Source: CAWJLS01 sp963843755 | Lineage (GTDB): Bacteria > Acidobacteriota > Thermoanaerobaculia > Multivoradales > DATKCC01 | DNA: 64,000 bases | Direction of reading: 5' to 3' | Assembly (NCBI GenBank): GCA_963843755.1 | Contig: CAWJLS010000005.1 | Coordinates: 248,001-312,000 of the forward strand | Notes under the pieces: model-generated | Databases searched by the model: none | What the model saw: the letters and a program-made list of their open reading frames with translations, nothing else | What the model was told of the DNA's origin: nothing | Made by a program: the position numbers and the translations under genes | Shown here: piece after piece, positions 53,177-61,977 of the stretch | How the letters are laid out: the number at the start of each line of letters is the position of its first letter | Numbering within the stretch: position 1 is the stretch's first letter

Positions 53177-54802
53177 ATGAACGTCTGGCGGATGCGACTG
53201 GCGCGCGTCGGACTCGGCGCGGCGATCGCGGTGTCGACCAAGCTGGTCGGACTGACGGGCCCCGAGATCCCGGTTCTCGGGCTGCTCGGGACGACCTCGC
53301 TCAGCTTCGCCGTCGCCTCCTCCCTGTTCGGCTGGGCCGGGCTCGCCGGCGCGTCCCTGCTCCATGCCGGCTGGACCCTGACCCGGTCCGCCCTGGAAGT
53401 CCAGGCGGTCGAGGGGAGCGCGCCCTACGGCGCCGACCTGCTGGTCTATCCCGTGGTCAGCACGGCGCTCTACGCTCTCGCCGGCGTCCTGGTGCTGCTC
53501 ACCTTCTCGCGCGTCGAACGCATCGGCCGTGCCTTCCCCAACCTGCGGTCGCTCGGCTGGTACTGCGCCGCCGCGGGTGCCGGCGGGCTGCTGACCTCGG
53601 CCGGCCTCTGCCTGGCCTTCGAGGCCCAGACGTTCTGGTCGAGCTTCGCGGTCTGGTCGCGCAGCACGATCGTCAGCGTCTGGGTGTTCGGCCCGGCCCT
53701 GCTGATCCTGGGCACACGGTTGCCGGGCCGCTGGCTGGCGCCGATCCCGGGTGAGGAGGAGGACCCCGGGCGGGAGCGGTTCGAGCTGCGGGTGGCCGGG
53801 CTGGAGCGCCAGGTGGAGGTGGTCCGGGAGCCCGATCCGGTGACGGGCCTGGACTTCCTGGTCGGTGCCGTCGTCCTGGCCTTCCTGGCCGCCGTCTCCC
53901 TGCTGTTCGGACGCTACTCCGTGGGCGCCGGGCACTGGGTGGCGATCCTCTATCTCGTACCGATCTACTGGGCCGCCCACCGCCACCGCCTGGTCGGCGG
54001 CCTGGTCGCCGCCGCCGGCTCCGGCGTCTCGCTGGTCGTCGCCGAGGCGATCGAGCACTCCCGCTCGGCCAGCCTGGCGTCGGTCGACCGGCAGCTCGAC
54101 GTCTACATCTACCTGCTGGTCTTCCTGAGCGTCGGAGCCCTGCTCGGCCACGGCCGGGACCGGGAGACGGTGCTGCTCGAAGCGCTCAGCGCGAGCAACC
54201 GGCGGCTGCGGAGCGACCTCAACCGGGTGGTGCGGGCGCTCACCGGCGCCGTCGAGGCCAAGGACGTGTACACGGAAGGGCACCTCCAGCGGGTCAGCAG
54301 CTACGCCCTGGAGGTGGGCAGCCGCCTGGGCCTGAGCTCGAGCGAGCTCGGCCACCTGCGGATCGCCAGCGCCCTCCACGACGTGGGCAAGATCGGCGTC
54401 CCCGAGCAGATCCTCAACAAGCCCGGCCCGCTGGACCACGAGGAGCGGGCGGCGATCGAGCGCCACCCGGAGATCGGCGCGCGCATCCTGGAGACGGTCG
54501 ACGGCCTGAGCGCGGCGGCGCCGCTGGTGCTCCATCACCAGGAGCGCTGGGACGGCAGGGGCGACGGCCTCTACCCGGGCTATCCCGACGGCATCGAAGG
54601 GGACGCGATCCCGCTCGGCGCGCGGATCATCGCCGTGGTCGACGCGTTCGACGCCATGACCACCGACCGGGCCTACCGCAAGGCGCTGCCCGTCGACGCC
54701 GCGATCAGCGAGCTGCGCAACGAGCGGGGCGGGCAGTTCGATCCGCGGGTGGTGGACGCGTTCCTGGAGATCCTGAGCTGCCGGCCGTGGGAGCAACCCT
54801 GA
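53177..54802 (+). CDS. Membrane-anchored HD-GYP phosphodiesterase with MASE-like sensor
   Basis: 541 residues. Residues about 10-175 and 225-325 hold two groups of membrane helices resembling MASE-type sensory modules. Residues about 345-541 are an HD-GYP domain: EGHLQRV with His369, His401-Asp402 in ALHDVGKIGVPEQILNKPG, then HHQERWDGRGDGLYPGYPDG with His453-His454 and Gly468-Tyr-Pro470. Compared with the usual HHExxDGxGYP, there is an extra Gln and a six-residue insert. It probably hydrolyses cyclic di-GMP in response to a membrane signal. The ATG follows TACTCT by 13 bases. Confidence 0.92.
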   Translation: MNVWRMRLARVGLGAAIAVSTKLVGLTGPEIPVLGLLGTTSLSFAVASSLFGWAGLAGASLLHAGWTLTRSALEVQAVEGSAPYGADLLVYPVVSTALYALAGVLVLLTFSRVERIGRAFPNLRSLGWYCAAAGAGGLLTSAGLCLAFEAQTFWSSFAVWSRSTIVSVWVFGPALLILGTRLPGRWLAPIPGEEEDPGRERFELRVAGLERQVEVVREPDPVTGLDFLVGAVVLAFLAAVSLLFGRYSVGAGHWVAILYLVPIYWAAHRHRLVGGLVAAAGSGVSLVVAEAIEHSRSASLASVDRQLDVYIYLLVFLSVGALLGHGRDRETVLLEALSASNRRLRSDLNRVVRALTGAVEAKDVYTEGHLQRVSSYALEVGSRLGLSSSELGHLRIASALHDVGKIGVPEQILNKPGPLDHEERAAIERHPEIGARILETVDGLSAAAPLVLHHQERWDGRGDGLYPGYPDGIEGDAIPLGARIIAVVDAFDAMTTDRAYRKALPVDAAISELRNERGGQFDPRVVDAFLEILSCRPWEQP

Positions 54803-54803
54803 G

Positions 54804-55922
54804 CTAGCCCACCTCCGCGGCGCGGCGGGACTCGATCTGGCGGACCCGCTGCTCGAGCACGTCCTTCTCGATCGCCAGCCCGGCTTCGATCAGCAGCACC
54901 TCGAGCGGCTCGGTCGAGCCCAGCGGCCGGCGGTCCGGCAGGTCGTCGCCGTAGAGGACGAACGCTGTGGCGCCGTTGACCGTCAGCGGGACGGCGATCG
55001 CCTCGGAGGGGAGCACGCCGCCCAGCTCCTCCGCCATGCGCTCGTTCCAGGGCGTGCGCTCCAGCGGGCCGCGGACCGGCTCCTGGACCGCGGCCGCCTC
55101 GGCCACCAGCGACGGCTGGTCGAGGGGGATCTTGAGGGCGCGCACCAGCTCGTCGGCGGAGGTGGCGCCGGCGGGCTCGATGCCGAACTGGCCGACGCCG
55201 CGGGCCACCTCCCGGCCGACGCCGAAGAGGACGCCCCGGCCCAGCACCTGGCCGGCGAACCGGAGGATCTGGAGGGCGATCTCGCCGGTGAAGGCGGGGC
55301 TGCGCACCTCGGTCATCGCCTGGGCCAGGGAGATCGCGTCCTGCCCCAGCAGCAGGGCGTCGCCGCCCCGGGTGTCGTCCTCCTGCGCCCCCTGCGCGCC
55401 CTGCTCGTCCTGCTGCCGGTCCTGCCGGTGGCGTACGACGTCGACCAGGACCCCCTCGGCGGTCAGCCCCTCGTAGAGCACCAGGTCCTGGCAATCGACC
55501 CCGATCTCGCCGTGGTCGGGGATCGTCCCGGGCTGGAACTTGAAGAACGCCTCGCGCCAGGAGAGCAGATCGCGCAGCACCTCGGAGACCTGGTAGCGCA
55601 TCGCGACCCGCAGGTCGTCCTCGGTCAGGACGCCCATCTCCGCCAGGATCGACCCGAGGCGGCGCTCCTCGGGAGACTCGTTCTGGGCTTCGAGGGCGGC
55701 CAGCAGGGTGCCCTCGTCGAGCACGCCGCGGTTGATCAGGATGGCGCCGAAGGTCTCGTGGGTGCGGTTCGAGGCGGCGTAGATCACCCGGCCGTCGCGA
55801 AACAGGATGGTGCCGAACCCGTTGCGGTGGCTGAGCGTGAGCTTGCCCGTGCGCCGGTTGGCGGAGAAGAGCTGGAGCAGGTCGGGCAACGAGATGTCGT
55901 CGAGACGGCCGCGCATCGGCAT
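54804..55922 (-). CDS. DUF4388 (PATAN-type) regulatory protein
   Basis: 372 residues. The N-terminus is the signature DUF4388 block: MRGRLDDISLPDLLQLFSANRRTGKLTL and GTILFRDGRVIYA, then ETFGAILINRGVLDEGTLLAALEAQ as a second helical repeat, EERRLGSILAEMGVLTEDDLR, and LRDLLSWREAFFKFQPG. The rest holds a variable, repeat-bearing linker (DRQQDEQGAQGAQEDD) and a helical C-terminus with MTEVRSPAFTGEIALQIL. DUF4388 proteins work in type IV pili, gliding or c-di-GMP circuits. It converges with the HD-GYP gene, one base apart, which makes c-di-GMP signalling a plausible shared role. Confidence 0.85.
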   Translation of the reverse strand: MPMRGRLDDISLPDLLQLFSANRRTGKLTLSHRNGFGTILFRDGRVIYAASNRTHETFGAILINRGVLDEGTLLAALEAQNESPEERRLGSILAEMGVLTEDDLRVAMRYQVSEVLRDLLSWREAFFKFQPGTIPDHGEIGVDCQDLVLYEGLTAEGVLVDVVRHRQDRQQDEQGAQGAQEDDTRGGDALLLGQDAISLAQAMTEVRSPAFTGEIALQILRFAGQVLGRGVLFGVGREVARGVGQFGIEPAGATSADELVRALKIPLDQPSLVAEAAAVQEPVRGPLERTPWNERMAEELGGVLPSEAIAVPLTVNGATAFVLYGDDLPDRRPLGSTEPLEVLLIEAGLAIEKDVLEQRVRQIESRRAAEVG

Positions 55923-56049
55923 CGGATAGAAATCCCCCTACCCTACGAATGCGCGGAACGGGTGAAATTGTTTCAGCCCCCCTTGGTAGACTGAATGCAC
56001 CGGTGGCCGAGCGCGCCGCCGGCGCAATCCGATCCTCGAGGAGCACGAC

Positions 56050-56313
56050 ATGGTGAAGAAAGGCAGGAACCTCGGCAAGGTCGTCTGGCCGTCCGCCTCG
56101 TCCGCCCCCGCCCCCCGCCACGTGGCCAAGGTGGGACGCAACGACCCGTGCCCTTGTGGCAGCGGCAAGAAGTACAAGGACTGCCACCAGAAGGAGGGCG
56201 AGGCCTTTCTCGCCAAGCTGGCCCGCAAGGAAGAGAAGGCGCATCGCCGCGAAGTGCGCGAGCGCTTGAAGGAACAGGGCGTGCCCTGGTTCCGGCGCAT
56301 TTTCATGAGCTGA
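56050..56313 (+). CDS. SEC-C zinc-motif protein
   Basis: 87 residues. A basic N-terminus and Ala/Pro stretch are followed by the SEC-C motif HVAKVGRNDPCPCGSGKKYKDCH (C-x-C...C-H zinc site), found at the end of SecA and in stand-alone proteins. A Lys/Arg/Glu helix ends the protein. The function is probably protein or RNA contact through the zinc site; it is not evidence for SecA nearby. TAGACT at 55987 may be its -10, about 57 bases upstream. Confidence 0.85.
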   Translation: MVKKGRNLGKVVWPSASSAPAPRHVAKVGRNDPCPCGSGKKYKDCHQKEGEAFLAKLARKEEKAHRREVRERLKEQGVPWFRRIFMS

Positions 56314-56370
56314 GCCGCTCCCTCCACAACCCCTGTCCGTGAGGGTGGCGCTCCGCCCACCCACCGGCCC

Positions 56371-56397
56371 CCACACCCGCCCCCCGGGCGGGTGTGG
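56371..56397. terminator. Strong hairpin between SEC-C and the CydA-like operon
   Basis: CCACACCCGCC and GGCGGGTGTGG form an 11-bp stem around a small C/G loop. It could terminate the SEC-C transcript or shape the leader of the oxidase operon; there is no T run. Confidence 0.45.
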
Positions 56398-56537
56398 TCC
56401 CCATCGGTCCCCCCTGGAAAGCTCTCCCAAGGAGCTGGTCCGCTCAGCAGGCGTGTGCTTGCCGCCGGCCGCCGACGACCAAGTGTCCGCGGCGCGGTTG
56501 CCCGGCGGAGCCGCTCCGGAGAGGAGGAGAGCCTGCC

Positions 56538-58025
56538 ATGGACTATCCACTGTGGCACCCGGTGATCGGCGGTGGCATCCTGATGGGGCTGGTCGCCGTC
56601 GTCCACGTCATCATCGCCCACTTCGCCGTCGGCGGCGGCCTGGTCATCGCCGCCACCGAGACCGTGGCGATGCGCAAGAACGACCGGGAGATGCGGGAGC
56701 TCGCCCGGCGCGGATCGCTCGTCCTGCTGCTGATCCCGACCGTCTTCGGGGTCGTCACCGGCGTCGGCATCTGGTTCGTCGCGGGCCTGATCTCGCCGGC
56801 CGCGATCTCCGCCCTGATCCACAACTACGTGTGGGGATGGGCGATGGAGTGGACCTTCTTCGTCATCGAGATCGCCGCCGCGCTGATCTACTGGGCCACC
56901 TGGGGCAAGGTCACCAAGGGCGTCCACGTGGCGATCGGCTGGATCTACTTCGTCGCCGCCTGGATCTCGCTGGTGATCATCAACGGGATCATCACCTTCA
57001 TGCTGACCCCGGGCACCTGGCTCCAGACCCACGAGTTCTGGGACGGCTTCTTCAACCCGACCTACTGGCCGAGCCTGGTGCTGCGGACCGGCATCGCCGT
57101 GCTGATGGCGACGGTCTACCTGGTCTTCCCGGCGATGATGGCGAAAGCTGAGGCGCGGTCGCGGCTGGTGCGCTTCCTCGGCCTCTGGCTGGTCGTCGGC
57201 CTGGCCCTGTCGGCGTCCGGCTACTTCTGGTGGGAGGCCGCGATGCCCCACGAGGCGCAGGTGCTTTTCCTGGCGTCCTCACCCGACCAGGCCGCGGTCC
57301 TGCCCGCCCTGGCGGCGACCCGCTCGTTCATGCTCTGGGCCCTGGCCGCGACGGCGGTGGTCGGCGGGGTGATCCTGCTGGCGCTGCCCAAGGCGGCCCG
57401 GGTGCCGACCGCGGTCGTCCTGATGCTGGCGGCGTTCGCCTTCTTCGGCGGCTACGAACGGCTGCGTGAAGGGGCGAGGAAGCCGTTCCTGATCCACGAC
57501 ACCATGTTCTCGAACGGACTGCTGGTCTCGGACATCGCGACCGTCAACCAGAACGGCGTGCTGTCGAAAGCGCCGTGGGCGGCGCGCGCCGCCGAGGCGG
57601 CGGGCGTCGACCTGGCGAACCCGGACGGGTGGAGCGAGGCCGACCAGGTGGCGGTGGGGCACGCGGTCTTCCAGGCCGAGTGCGCGAGCTGCCACACCGT
57701 GAGCGGCTACAACGGGATCCGGCGCCTGCTGGGCGACGATCCGACTCTGGTCTCGGCGGTGCTCGAGCTGATGCACTTCCAGGCCGAAGACTACATGGCC
57801 CTCGACCCGGGGCACCGGGCCAACCTCGAGAACCTGACCTACCCGTTCATGCCGCCGTTCGTCGGCACGGACGCGGAGCGGGAGGCCCTCAGTCAGTACC
57901 TGATCTCGCTCGCCGCGCCGGCCGCCGGCGGGGGCGACACCCAGGCGGCCGTCGAGCGGGGTGAGCGGGGCGAGCGGGGCGAGCGGGGCGGTGACCAGGT
58001 GGCGCAGACGGGAGGTGTGCGATGA
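56538..58025 (+). CDS. CydA-related membrane oxidase subunit fused to cytochrome c
   Basis: 495 residues. About eight membrane helices in residues 8-305. The first helix aligns with E. coli CydA around its heme b595 ligand: AVVHVIIAHFAVGG with His23 at the H19 position, then ETV. Glu104 and Glu111 (WAMEWTFFVIE) match the CydA proton-channel pair E99/E107. The quinol Q-loop is absent. Residues about 365-470 form a class I cytochrome c: ECASCHTVSG (Cys382, Cys385, His386) and a YPFMPPF Met-type ligand. The C-terminus carries the G-E-R repeat. It overlaps the next gene by 4 bases (ATGA). This is a heme-c-bearing cytochrome bd superfamily member. Confidence 0.8.
   Translation: MDYPLWHPVIGGGILMGLVAVVHVIIAHFAVGGGLVIAATETVAMRKNDREMRELARRGSLVLLLIPTVFGVVTGVGIWFVAGLISPAAISALIHNYVWGWAMEWTFFVIEIAAALIYWATWGKVTKGVHVAIGWIYFVAAWISLVIINGIITFMLTPGTWLQTHEFWDGFFNPTYWPSLVLRTGIAVLMATVYLVFPAMMAKAEARSRLVRFLGLWLVVGLALSASGYFWWEAAMPHEAQVLFLASSPDQAAVLPALAATRSFMLWALAATAVVGGVILLALPKAARVPTAVVLMLAAFAFFGGYERLREGARKPFLIHDTMFSNGLLVSDIATVNQNGVLSKAPWAARAAEAAGVDLANPDGWSEADQVAVGHAVFQAECASCHTVSGYNGIRRLLGDDPTLVSAVLELMHFQAEDYMALDPGHRANLENLTYPFMPPFVGTDAEREALSQYLISLAAPAAGGGDTQAAVERGERGERGERGGDQVAQTGGVR
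57954..57989 (+). repeat. 9-base in-frame tandem repeat at the end of the CydA-like protein
   Basis: Four copies of GAGCGGGGY encode G-E-R triplets right before the C-terminal GGDQVAQTGGVR. Confidence 0.85.
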
Positions 58026-59146
58026 GCGGTTTCGACCTGCTGCCGGGGCTCGACCCGACGCCGATTCCGGGGCCGGCCTGGCTGTTCCACGGCCTGCTGG
58101 TGTTGACCTTCTTCCTGCACGTGCTGTTCATGAACCTGACCCTGGGCGGCACCCTGATGGCGGCGGTGGCCCAGCTCACCAGCGGCGGCCGGGCGGACGA
58201 CTACCGCACCACGCTGGCCGCCCGCATGAGCTCGGTCAACTCCTACGGCATCGCGTTCACCATCACCACCGGGATCGCGCCGCTGCTCTTCGTCCAGGTG
58301 CTCTACCAGCAGACCTTCTACCCGGCGACCCTGCTGATCGGCGGCGTCTGGCTCGGCCTGCTGGGGCTGCTGATCCTCGGCTACTACACGGCGTACCTCT
58401 ACAAGTTCCGGGGCGCGCCGGCCAGAGGCTCGGGCGGCACCGTCTGGATCGTCGCGGCGGCCGTGCTCTTCTTCCTCATCGCCATGATCCAGGTGGCGGT
58501 CAACCTGATCCACTCCCAGCCGGAGACCTGGGCCGCCATCGCCGACCACCCCTGGTCGGTCCTGGGTGACCGGACCTACGCCGTGCGCCTGCTCCACTTC
58601 GTGCTCGGCTCGGTCGGTGTGACGGCGGCGCTCACCGCCTGGTGGGCGGTGCGCCGGGCCCGCTCCGCGGGCCTGACGGAGAGCGAGCGGGAGCGCGAGC
58701 AGGACATCGCCCGCTACGCCTGGCGCTGGGCGCTGGCGGCCGTCTTCCTCCAGGTGTTCGACGGCTTCCTGTTCCTCATGATGCTGCCGGTGATGACCGG
58801 GCTCATGAGCTCGCCGGCCTCGGCGATTCCGCTGACAGTGGCGATCCTCCTCGCGGTCGGGTTGCTGGCGATGCTGATCCGGGTCCACAACCCGGTGGAG
58901 AAGCCGGGGGCCGCGACCGGCGTGCTGGCGGCGACGGTGGCCGTCCTGGCGGTGATGGCGATCACCCGCCACCAGGTGCGCATGCTCTACCTGGAGCCGG
59001 TGACCTCGAAGATCGACCTGGCCAGCGCGCCCCAGTGGGGCAACTTCGTCCTGTTCGCCGTCCTCCTGGTCGTGGCGCTCGCCACCGTCGCCTGGATGGT
59101 CCGGGCCGTGCTCAAGAACCCGGCGACCGGCGGCGACGCGGCCTGA
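58022..59146 (+). CDS. Second CydA-related membrane subunit
   Basis: 374 residues with about nine membrane helices. The first helix contains FLHVLFMNLTLGG, which aligns residue for residue with the CydA H19 helix (HFLFVPLTLG), giving His33. Later YAVRLLHFVLGSVGV places His192 at the position of the CydA b558 ligand H186, a residue not seen in the upstream subunit. The acidic E99/E107 pair is missing here. The ATG overlaps the previous stop. Both subunits are therefore CydA-derived rather than CydA plus CydB, as in CydAA'-like enzymes. Function as an oxidase or another terminal reductase needs direct proof. Confidence 0.75.
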   Translation: MSGFDLLPGLDPTPIPGPAWLFHGLLVLTFFLHVLFMNLTLGGTLMAAVAQLTSGGRADDYRTTLAARMSSVNSYGIAFTITTGIAPLLFVQVLYQQTFYPATLLIGGVWLGLLGLLILGYYTAYLYKFRGAPARGSGGTVWIVAAAVLFFLIAMIQVAVNLIHSQPETWAAIADHPWSVLGDRTYAVRLLHFVLGSVGVTAALTAWWAVRRARSAGLTESEREREQDIARYAWRWALAAVFLQVFDGFLFLMMLPVMTGLMSSPASAIPLTVAILLAVGLLAMLIRVHNPVEKPGAATGVLAATVAVLAVMAITRHQVRMLYLEPVTSKIDLASAPQWGNFVLFAVLLVVALATVAWMVRAVLKNPATGGDAA

Positions 59147-59161
59147 AGCGACCTTCTACCC

Positions 59162-60499
59162 TCACCTCCTGCCGGAGGCCATCCGCACGGCCTCCGGCAG
59201 ACGCCGCAACCGCGCCATCGCCACGATGCCGCAGGCCGGCCCCAGGGCGAGCAGCGCGAACACCGGCCACCAGCCCAGGGCGTCGAGCAGCGCCGGCACC
59301 ATGCGCAGCGTGACCAGCGTCAGCAGGAACCCCAGGCTGGTCTGCAGAGTGAGCGCCGTGCCGACGTAGAGCGGATCGGTCAGCTCGCTCACCGCGGCGC
59401 TGAACTGCGCGCTGTCCGCCACCACCGCCAGGCCCCAGACGAGACAGAGCGCCGTCAGCCAGCCGGGGGAGGGGACGAGCGCTCCGGCCACCAGGGCACA
59501 CGAGCCCGAGACCGCCAGGCTCCAGATCGTCACCCGCGTGCGTCCGACCCGGTCCGCCCACCGGCCGGCCGCCACACAGCCCACCGCCCCGATCGCCACC
59601 ACCCCGAAGCCGGCCAGCCGGGCGCCCACCAGGCTCCAGCCGGCGCGCTCGTAGCTCGCCAGGAGCAGCACCGGCGCCCACGCCCACATGGCGTAGAGCT
59701 CCCACATGTGGCCTAGATAGCCGAAGTTCGCAAGCCGCGTCGGCCGGTGGGAGAGCACCCGCCCCACCAGCCGCCAGTCGAACGGCGCCCGCGCCGTCGC
59801 GTACGGCCCCTCGCGCAGCCCCGAGGCCGCGATCGCCGCCGCCACCAGCGCCAGCGCCGACGCCGCCAGCAGCACCCGCGGCCAGGGCGGCATCCCCCCG
59901 CCGCCGAAGATCGGCAACGCATTGAGCAGATGCGGCCCCGCCGACCCCAGCGTCAGCGCCCCCACCAGGATGCCGATCCCCAGCCCCCGGTCGTGCCGCG
60001 TCCAGGTCGCCACCAGCTTCATCCCCGGCGGATAGACCCCCGCCAGCGCCACCCCGGTCACGAAGCGGAAGACGATCGCCACCGGCGCCGCGTGCGCGCC
60101 CGCCAGCCAGTCGACCGCTGCGAGCACCGGAATCGCTCCGTTCGCCAGTGCCCCCAAGAGCGCCGACCCGGCGAACAACCGGTCCGCCCGTACCCGGTCC
60201 GCCAACGTCAAGAGCGCGCTCCCCAGGGCCCCGACCACGAAGCCGCACTGGACGCTCATCGTCATCCACGCCTGCCCGGCCCCCGACAGCCCCCACGCCT
60301 CCGTGAGCTGCGGCACCACCGCCGACGCCGAGAACCAAAGCCCCATCGCCAGCGTCTCCGCCAGCGCGAGAAGAGCGATCTGCCGCCACTTGCCGGTGGC
60401 AGCAGGGGAGGGAGGGCGCCGAGGTCCGGGGCGCTTGCTCGCCGCGGAGGCCCCGGCCGCGGAGGGCCGGTCCGAGAACGGCACTGTCGTGTCGGACAT
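59162..60499 (-). CDS. MFS transporter
   Basis: 445 residues. Twelve membrane helices, with the loop 2-3 region DRVRADRLFAGSALLG, repeated in loop 8-9 as DRVGRTRVTIWSLAV, typical of the major facilitator superfamily (D-R-x-G-R). The first 35 residues are soluble and Pro/Ala rich. No substrate signature can be called. It converges with the CydA-like operon (15 bases between stops) and its start faces the integrase gene 257 bases away. Confidence 0.85.
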   Translation of the reverse strand: MSDTTVPFSDRPSAAGASAASKRPGPRRPPSPAATGKWRQIALLALAETLAMGLWFSASAVVPQLTEAWGLSGAGQAWMTMSVQCGFVVGALGSALLTLADRVRADRLFAGSALLGALANGAIPVLAAVDWLAGAHAAPVAIVFRFVTGVALAGVYPPGMKLVATWTRHDRGLGIGILVGALTLGSAGPHLLNALPIFGGGGMPPWPRVLLAASALALVAAAIAASGLREGPYATARAPFDWRLVGRVLSHRPTRLANFGYLGHMWELYAMWAWAPVLLLASYERAGWSLVGARLAGFGVVAIGAVGCVAAGRWADRVGRTRVTIWSLAVSGSCALVAGALVPSPGWLTALCLVWGLAVVADSAQFSAAVSELTDPLYVGTALTLQTSLGFLLTLVTLRMVPALLDALGWWPVFALLALGPACGIVAMARLRRLPEAVRMASGRR

Positions 60500-60756
60500 G
60501 AGGAGGGAAGCCTACCGCAGGCGGTCCGTCTGATCGGGGTGATCGGGGGGCGGAGGCATGGACTGTCCATTTATGCCACGTATCGTCGATTTGCTCGGTC
60601 GAATCGATCATCTGGCGCATGAGTCGGCGAGGCGGGCAATCGACTCTCCAAAAGGGCCCGTGCGACAAGCGCACCCGTTCCCGTCCTACTCGACAGGAGC
60701 CCCCGGCGGGCCCGCGTCGGTCCCCCACACGAGCCAAGCTCCAACCCAGATACCGC

Positions 60757-61758
60757 ATGACCCAACCCATCCAGAATCCCCACCGACCGTCCCCCCAGGG
60801 ACCCCGCCTCCTCGACCGGGTCCGCGGGGAGCTCCGCGTCCGCCACATGAGCCCCAAGACCGAAAAGGCCTACACCGCCTGGATCCGCCAGTACATCCTC
60901 TTCCACGGCAAACGCCACCCGGCCGACATGGCCGAGCCCGAGATCACCGCTTTCCTCACCCACCTGGCGGTCGAGCGCAAAGTCAGCGCCTCCACCCAGA
61001 ACCAGGCCCTGAGCGCCCTGCTCTTCCTCTACCGCGACGTCCTCGGTGTCGACCTCGGCACCCTCGCCGCCGTCCGGGCCCGGCGCACCCGCAAGCTCCC
61101 CGTCGTCCTCACCCGCGGCGAAGTCAGCCGCGTCCTCGCCCTCATGGAGGGAACTCCCCAGCTCGTCGCCACCCTCCTCTACGGCGCCGGCCTGCGCGTC
61201 AGCGAATGTCTCCGGCTGCGCGTCAAAGACGTCGACTTCTCCTTCCACCAGATCACCGTCCGCGACGGCAAAGGCGGCAAAGACCGCGTCACCATGCTCC
61301 CGTCCCGCGTCGAAGCGCCGCTCCGCCGTCACCTCGACACCGTCCAGCGCCTCCACCAGGAAGACCTCGAACACGGCGCCGGCCTCGCGCCCCTGCCCCA
61401 CGCCCTCCACCGCAAATACCCGAGCGCCCCCGGTGAATGGCCCTGGCAATACGTCTTCCCCTCCGCGACCCTCACCTACAGCCGCGACACCGGCGTCCTC
61501 CAGCGCCAGCACATGAGCCCCCGGACCGTCCAGAAGGCCGTCAAGGCGGCCGTCCAGCAAGCGGGAATCCCCAAGCGTGCCACCTGCCACACCCTCCGCC
61601 ACTCCTTTGCCACCCACCTGCTCGCCAGCGGCTACGACATCCGCACCGTCCAGGAGCTCCTCGGCCACCGCAAGGTGACCACCACCATGATCTACACCCA
61701 CGTCCTCAACCGCGGCGGCCGCGGCGTCCAGAGCCCGGCCGATGCGCTCGACCTTTGA
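60757..61758 (+). CDS. intI: Integron-type tyrosine recombinase
   Basis: 333 residues. The SAM-like N-domain has RHMSPKTEKAYTAWIRQYILFH and Gln/Leu-rich helix LSALLFLYRDVL. The catalytic domain has Arg in GAGLRVSECLRLRVKDVDF, H-x-x-R in CHTLRHSFATHLL, the last His in LLGHRKVTTTM and Tyr in MIYTHVL. The IntI-only alpha-2 insert is present: HGAGLAPLPHALHRKYPSA with EWPWQYVFPS. It should recombine attI and attC sites. I could not find convincing attC sites near it. It is downstream of a divergent MFS gene and upstream of small orphan genes. Confidence 0.9.
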   Translation: MTQPIQNPHRPSPQGPRLLDRVRGELRVRHMSPKTEKAYTAWIRQYILFHGKRHPADMAEPEITAFLTHLAVERKVSASTQNQALSALLFLYRDVLGVDLGTLAAVRARRTRKLPVVLTRGEVSRVLALMEGTPQLVATLLYGAGLRVSECLRLRVKDVDFSFHQITVRDGKGGKDRVTMLPSRVEAPLRRHLDTVQRLHQEDLEHGAGLAPLPHALHRKYPSAPGEWPWQYVFPSATLTYSRDTGVLQRQHMSPRTVQKAVKAAVQQAGIPKRATCHTLRHSFATHLLASGYDIRTVQELLGHRKVTTTMIYTHVLNRGGRGVQSPADALDL

Positions 61759-61977
61759 GCACCGTACGGGCCATCGTCCAATGACATCGGAGCGATCACA
61801 CTGTCACAAGAAGAAGGAGAGAGCATGGCTTCAGGCGACCGAGGCAGAACCTGCGACACTCTAGAACCAGAGAGGACCCCGCACCCCGCAACGGATGTCG
61901 CTGAGCCGCTCCGGCCGCCGGGTGATGCCCCGAGAGACGAGACGAGGTGCATGCGAACTCGTCTACTGGAGGAACTG

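Noticed and set aside
56050..56313. The SEC-C protein as part of a SecA gene
   Set aside because: The gene is complete with its own start and stop, and no SecA DEAD domain is nearby.
60537..60600. A LexA-type box (CTGT-N8-ACAG) in front of the integrase
   Set aside because: CTGT near 60568 has no ACAG partner at the right spacing.
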